Shown piece after piece: positions 60,927-64,000 of a stretch of 64,000 bases of DNA (the stretch's first letter is position 1; each line of letters begins with the position of its first letter). Under the pieces are notes generated by a model. The model worked only from the letters and a program-made list of their open reading frames with translations. It made no database searches and was not told the origin of the DNA. A program made the position numbers and the translations under genes. Where the stretch lies: positions 32,943 through 96,942 of the forward strand of contig JAWOBP010000098.1 in the NCBI GenBank assembly GCA_046484285.1. The letters run 5' to 3'. The stretch comes from CAZHCG01 sp046484285. Lineage in GTDB: Bacteria; Myxococcota_A; Polyangia; JAAYKL01.

Positions 60927-61330
60927 CCGATGTCGTTCTCGGTTCGAACCGATTCGTCGACTGTGGTGCGCTCGTTGCGATAGAGCAGCACGAGCTGCTG
61001 CGGGTTGTCACCTCTCCGCTCCGGGTTTCATTGACGACGCCTCCGGATCTGCCATCCGGCAGGTCGATCCAGGTGGTAGACAGCGACTGTCTACCAGAAT
61101 CGGCGCCTAACGTGCGGGTCGTCAAGGGAGACAACAGCGTGGCCGTTTTTTGGGACGAGATTCCCTTGGTCATAGCGACGCTATTAGCCGAGTCCATGGT
61201 CAGCCTGCGCGTCGATTTGAGGCCGCTGGGCATCAATCTCTACGACGACGCCAACGGCCTCCACATCGGCGGCAACCTCTTCGCAGGCAACTGGGTGACG
61301 GGCGCCGCCACGGCTATCGCCTTGGGCTGA
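60923..61330 (+). CDS. Hypothetical protein, third gene of the plus-strand cassette
   Basis: 135 residues from ATG 60923, overlapping the previous stop. It has a Pro-rich middle (TTPPDLPSGRSIQVVDSDC) and a C-terminal part rich in aliphatic residues (FWDEIPLVIATLLAESMVSL, GINLYDDANGLHIGGNLF). No known motif or signal peptide. Coupled translation with the upstream gene suggests a shared function. Confidence 0.55.
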   Translation: MTDVVLGSNRFVDCGALVAIEQHELLRVVTSPLRVSLTTPPDLPSGRSIQVVDSDCLPESAPNVRVVKGDNSVAVFWDEIPLVIATLLAESMVSLRVDLRPLGINLYDDANGLHIGGNLFAGNWVTGAATAIALG

Positions 61331-61427
61331 CGAGGTAGTAGACGGCCAGACGATGTTGGCGTCGTCGACCGGCGTCGATGAACGGGAGCACGCCGGTCCT
61401 GGCGTCGCCTGCCGGGCGCTGGCCGGC

Positions 61428-61614
61428 TCAGGGAGCCGCCGCCTCGACCGCCTTCCTCAGCGCACCGAAGCCGCACCTGACGGCGCCGATCTTGGCCAGC
61501 CGGGACCGAGAAGGGGACAGTCATTACTGCCCCGCCGCCATCGCTTCCGAAATCCGCTCGGCCACCGTCCGAGTATCTCCGAAGAACGACTCACGATAGC
61601 AGCAGCATCGTCAT
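61428..61614 (-). pseudogene. Relic of a flavodoxin-like gene, frameshifted
   Basis: On the minus strand, ATG 61614 begins MTMLLL, and a shift of one base continues YRESFFGDTRTVAERISEAMAAG to a TAA at 61524. This reads like the flavin-binding start of flavodoxin (xxxYxSxFGNTxxVAExI). A second fragment (61428 to about 61510, GAVRCGFGALRKAVEAAAP) follows in another frame. No intact gene can be made, so it is probably a decayed copy. The identification is by eye. Confidence 0.4.
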
Positions 61615-61761
61615 CTCGGGATCTCCTCGGTCGACCACGGCATTCAAAAACATCTTGCGAAAAATATAGCAGGAGCGTCACTGAGAAGTCGAAGATCGCA
61701 GGACCGTCCCTCCCTGGACTTTCATCTTGCCGTCCCTCGTCACCCTCGTCACCGCATCGCC

Positions 61762-62538
61762 TCACCTCAACCCGAGAATCCAACCCTCGACACCAGCGAT
61801 CGCCCGCTCGTGCGGTTCGAGTGGCGGATCGAAAAAACAGTTAAGTTGCCCCGAGCGGTCGTTCTCGCGGAGCCAGGCGGCCACCGAGTAGGCGTCGTGC
61901 TGATCCGAGGTGCGCCCTTCGCGCGGGTAGCCCCGACTCCACAGGGACGGGTAGACCTCGGCCAGCACGGAGCGATCTCCTGGGATCTCCCAGCCGTCAA
62001 ACGGCCAGAAGTGGACTCGGTCTCCGACCTCCCGCCTGATGTGGCGCAGCCAGGGCAAGCCCGCGTGGGTGGACTTGGCGACCGAGCCCGGAGCGTCGAA
62101 GTGAAAGACCGACTTCGCCCCAGCCCGCTCGTCCGCCATCCTGCGCCAGCGAGACCTTCCGCCGCGCGCCTCGCCGTTGCCGCAGGAGCCGTCTCTGATG
62201 AAGTCCACGTAAGTGTGTTCGGCGTCGGTCGGCCAGTGACGGCAGAAATCGTCGAGGAAGACGGGCCACTCCGGTGGGATGTGATAGACCTCGAAATACC
62301 GCAGCGGAAACGAAAAGGCGTGGTCGATTCCAACAATCGTCCGCCGGTCATCACGCAACATCTCGAGCAACCACTCGGCGAGCCCTCGCCTGGTCCAGTA
62401 CTTTCGCGGGCTCGGTGGCGGCGGCACTTCCTCTGGACCGCAGTCAGGAGCGGCGGCGTAGACCCGCAGACCCTTCAGGCTTTCCGTTGGTGTCTTCGCC
62501 CCGGAGTAGTCGATGCCGATGTACTGGTCGAAGAACAT
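61762..62538 (-). CDS. DUF429-like predicted nuclease (RNase H fold)
   Basis: 258 residues. It begins FFDQYIGIDYSGAKTP, with the DUF429 hallmark IGxDxSGA, followed by TIVGIDHAFSFPLRYF, AEVYPSLWSRGYP and a late DQHDAYSVAAWL. The Asp residues in IGIDYSG, GIDHAF and DQHDAY and the Glu in AEVYPS fit the metal-binding set of the RNase H-like fold. Function is unknown; DUF429 members occur in diverse settings. It is the last gene of the minus-strand cassette, starting 8 bases after the CxxC protein gene. Confidence 0.75.
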   Translation of the reverse strand: MFFDQYIGIDYSGAKTPTESLKGLRVYAAAPDCGPEEVPPPPSPRKYWTRRGLAEWLLEMLRDDRRTIVGIDHAFSFPLRYFEVYHIPPEWPVFLDDFCRHWPTDAEHTYVDFIRDGSCGNGEARGGRSRWRRMADERAGAKSVFHFDAPGSVAKSTHAGLPWLRHIRREVGDRVHFWPFDGWEIPGDRSVLAEVYPSLWSRGYPREGRTSDQHDAYSVAAWLRENDRSGQLNCFFDPPLEPHERAIAGVEGWILGLR

Positions 62539-62546
62539 GTAAAAAC

Positions 62547-63065
62547 CTAGGCAAGTTCGCGTGTCACAAAAAAGATCGCCTCGTCAGCACGCAGATGCTC
62601 ATCAAGGTCACGGGGTGGGCGAACCTCAACTACAGCGGGAGTACAGTAGTCGTTGCTGTAGATGGCAACTTTGACCCATCCGAACTGTCCCAACATTATA
62701 TTCGCTACCCAGACGCCGTCTAGCTCCTCGCCCGCTGATAGTGGAATCTGGAACCCCCATCGCTGCCGAGCAAAACTCTGGAATACCGCGTTCTTCTGCT
62801 CGTTAGTTCGCGCTCCTCGGATTTCCCGAAGATAGGCCAATAGCCGTTCGTCACCCCCCTCGCTCTCTTCTCCTGGCCGAACCCACTCGTGCGTCGCGTA
62901 CATCTGGTTCGCACACGCGCGGCAAGCGTGGATCTCCTGGCCGGTGTCGTGGTCGTGATAGACGAGCACCGGACCTGCAGTGTCGTGCGACCACTGACAA
63001 ACGCCTGGGATGCGCTGGCTACAAAAACCGGTAACAACAGCGCCTGCCGCTACAACGACCCTCAT
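62547..63065 (-). CDS. CxxC protein of unknown function
   Basis: 172 residues from ATG 63065, overlapping the TGA of the HExxH gene (ATGA). The N-terminal region has Cys15, Cys23, Cys48 and Cys51 (GFCSQRIPGVC, then HACRACANQ), a zinc-ribbon-like set. The rest (ending in FFVTRELA) has conserved-looking WVANIMLGQFGWVKVAIY. No known family is recognised. An N-terminal hydrophobic stretch (VVVAAGAVVTGF) is too short for a clear membrane segment. Its coupling to the HExxH gene suggests the two proteins work as a pair. Confidence 0.7.
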   Translation of the reverse strand: MRVVVAAGAVVTGFCSQRIPGVCQWSHDTAGPVLVYHDHDTGQEIHACRACANQMYATHEWVRPGEESEGGDERLLAYLREIRGARTNEQKNAVFQSFARQRWGFQIPLSAGEELDGVWVANIMLGQFGWVKVAIYSNDYCTPAVVEVRPPRDLDEHLRADEAIFFVTRELA

Positions 63066-63556
63066 CGCTCGCCTCCTTCTGCTCTTGCCTGCCTCGCCCG
63101 AAGAACATAGTTCACTAGGCGCTGTACGGCATCCGTGACTAACTGCTCGACTTGGGACGGCCGCAAAACGTTCCGAAACTCGCAAGCGGCGTGCAAGCTA
63201 GTAATAGCCTCCTCGATGTCCTTGAACTCGGCTTCAACAAATTCTTGGTTGTTTTCGATCCGGATCGTGTGAGTGATTTCATGAGCTGCGGCCGCGACGT
63301 AGTCGATCCTCTGGTTGGGATTCACAACATCTGCTCCAGGCATGATGTCGGCACCTACGTAGATCCGCGGTGTGGGCATCCGAGTGTGCTCATCTATAAC
63401 GACACGTACCCCGGTGGTAGTCCGATGTCCCCTCCTGAACTCGAGGGGTCCACTGTACCCGAGAGCCTGAAACGCTTGTTTCACCCTCGAAATATCGTCT
63501 GGAGTCAGCTCGTCCTGCCGGCGTCCAGTAAGGTAGGACTGGTCTCGATCAACCAT
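63062..63556 (-). CDS. HExxH metallopeptidase-like protein
   Basis: 164 residues from ATG 63556, with AGGAGGG 5 bases upstream. The zinc-binding motif HEITH is at residues 92-96 in DYVAAAAHEITHTIRIENN, and candidate third ligands (Glu115/Glu116 in DIEEAITS) lie about 20 residues later, as in gluzincins. The N-terminal part (about 15-70) is small and alpha/beta. No signal peptide, so it is cytoplasmic. It could be a minimal metalloprotease such as those that act in stress or toxin control; the substrate is unknown. It is translationally coupled to the CxxC gene. Confidence 0.7.
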   Translation of the reverse strand: MVDRDQSYLTGRRQDELTPDDISRVKQAFQALGYSGPLEFRRGHRTTTGVRVVIDEHTRMPTPRIYVGADIMPGADVVNPNQRIDYVAAAAHEITHTIRIENNQEFVEAEFKDIEEAITSLHAACEFRNVLRPSQVEQLVTDAVQRLVNYVLRARQARAEGGER

Positions 63557-63566
63557 CGTTCCCTCC

Positions 63567-63728
63567 TCAGTTATCCGATTCCAGCCACTTCCTCGTCGCC
63601 TTTACGCCCAACAAATACCCCCCCACCATCTCCAGCGACGCCGCCCCCGGCATCGCCCGCTGGAACTTGCTCAGGCGGTATTCGGGTAGGCGATCACTGG
63701 TACGAAGCGTTTTCACCGGACGCTGCAC
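63567..63728 (-). CDS. 53-residue hypothetical protein
   Basis: Starts at GTG 63728 after a strong GGGGAGGGGTGAAG, and ends at TGA 63567, 10 bases before the HExxH start. Lys/Arg-rich sequence (KTLRTSDRLPEYRLSKFQRA, then SLEMVGGYLLGVKATRKWL). It lies 2 bases after the stop of the helicase-nuclease gene. The strong ribosome-binding site and position argue that it is real; it could be a small accessory or antitoxin protein. No family is recognised. Confidence 0.6.
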   Translation of the reverse strand: MQRPVKTLRTSDRLPEYRLSKFQRAMPGAASLEMVGGYLLGVKATRKWLESDN

Positions 63729-63730
63729 CT

Positions 63731-64000
63731 TCACCCCTCCCCCAAATACACGGCAATCTCGCCCAGGTGCACGGCCAGGCTGCCGTCGTCCTGTAGGGCC
63801 TCGGCGGTGATCTCGACGACCTGGTAGCCGGCCATGCGGGCCTTGGCGCGCAGGATCCGGTCGCGCTGGCGGCGCTGGGGGTCGCCGTGGAGGCCCAAGC
63901 CCATGCCGTCGATGAACACGAGCACCTTCTTTTCGGGGTAGGCGTAGTCGGCGTCGGTGTGGCTGCCGTCGTCGAAGGAGATGCGGTACTGCTGGGCGGG
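63731..64000 (-). CDS. C-terminus of a protein ending in a Vsr/DUF559-like nuclease domain (partial)
   Basis: Only the last 89 residues are in the window; the frame is open to the right edge. They read DADYAYPEKKVLVFIDGMGLG, then DPQRRQRDRILRAKARMAGYQVVEI and a short acidic end. This matches the Vsr/DUF559-type endonuclease fold (Asp in DADYAYP and VFIDG, then a basic helix), which commonly forms the C-terminal part of large DEAD/DEAH helicases with a DUF1998-like region. The helicase part itself lies outside the window, so it is inferred. It heads the minus-strand cassette. Confidence 0.65.
   Translation of the reverse strand, partial: PAQQYRISFDDGSHTDADYAYPEKKVLVFIDGMGLGLHGDPQRRQRDRILRAKARMAGYQVVEITAEALQDDGSLAVHLGEIAVYLGEG

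Noticed and set aside
61240..61524. Minus-strand 94-codon frame overlapping the end of the third cassette gene.
   Set aside because: Arg/Ser/Pro-rich composition with no motif and antisense to the coupled plus-strand gene; it is most likely noise.
63152..63796. Plus-strand 214-codon frame opposite the HExxH and 53-residue genes.
   Set aside because: Antisense to genes with strong Shine-Dalgarno sequences and coherent domain content; it has no supporting motif.

Overview
This is a GC-rich bacterial chromosome segment. Long Asp/Thr-rich linkers directly after lipoprotein signal peptides, Cys-rich plus beta-helix surface lipoproteins, thrombospondin-3-like repeats, an FHA-protease, DUF3450/ExbB modules and very long TPR proteins together suggest a deltaproteobacterial lineage (Myxococcota/Bradymonadota-like, as found in many environmental genomes). 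That placement is inferred from protein style, since no rRNA is present.

Layout. 1-4119 (minus strand): an ExbB/TolQ-like channel (cut by the left edge), its DUF3450 partner, a beta-helix lipoprotein and an atypical OmpR-type response regulator. 4427-5956: a CSLREA/anchor-Q lipoprotein with a long Asp-Thr linker. 6150-6449: three tRNAs (His, Arg, Lys). 6558-9304: polyprenyl diphosphate synthase and FtcD, convergent and sharing a CTAG. 9506-15879: a von Willebrand A lipoprotein and a 1769-residue TPR protein. 15901-21839: a lipoprotein, an FHA/transmembrane/trypsin-like protease with a small membrane partner, and a membrane-anchored peptidase-S74 fibre-like protein with a small lipoprotein. 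21995-33557: two paralogous giant lipoproteins (1336 and about 2473 residues).

33687-41130: a SHOCT-type lipoprotein, EpmA, a TPR lipoprotein, an FAD enzyme with a family-2 glycosyltransferase, a 165-bp MITE-like element that has cut off an AAA ATPase gene, and an outer-membrane barrel. 41152-47688: the classical proteostasis cluster tig-clpP-clpX-lon preceded by a MarR regulator. 47929-52916: folK, two envelope proteins, ffh and a small unknown gene. 53336-56085: a CoA-transferase pair with a phosphate acyltransferase. 56315-59889: an MFS transporter carrying an inserted PDZ-like domain, a P-loop protein and a HAD phosphatase, probably one operon.

59890-64000 is an accessory island with relics, palindromes and two compact cassettes pointing at each other. 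The plus-strand cassette (60245-61330) encodes three small unknown proteins. The minus-strand cassette (64000 down to 61762) encodes, in tight succession, the C-terminus of a protein ending in a Vsr/DUF559-like nuclease domain, a 53-residue protein, a HExxH metallopeptidase-like protein, a CxxC protein and a DUF429-like predicted nuclease. This minus-strand operon is the best candidate in the window for an undescribed system.
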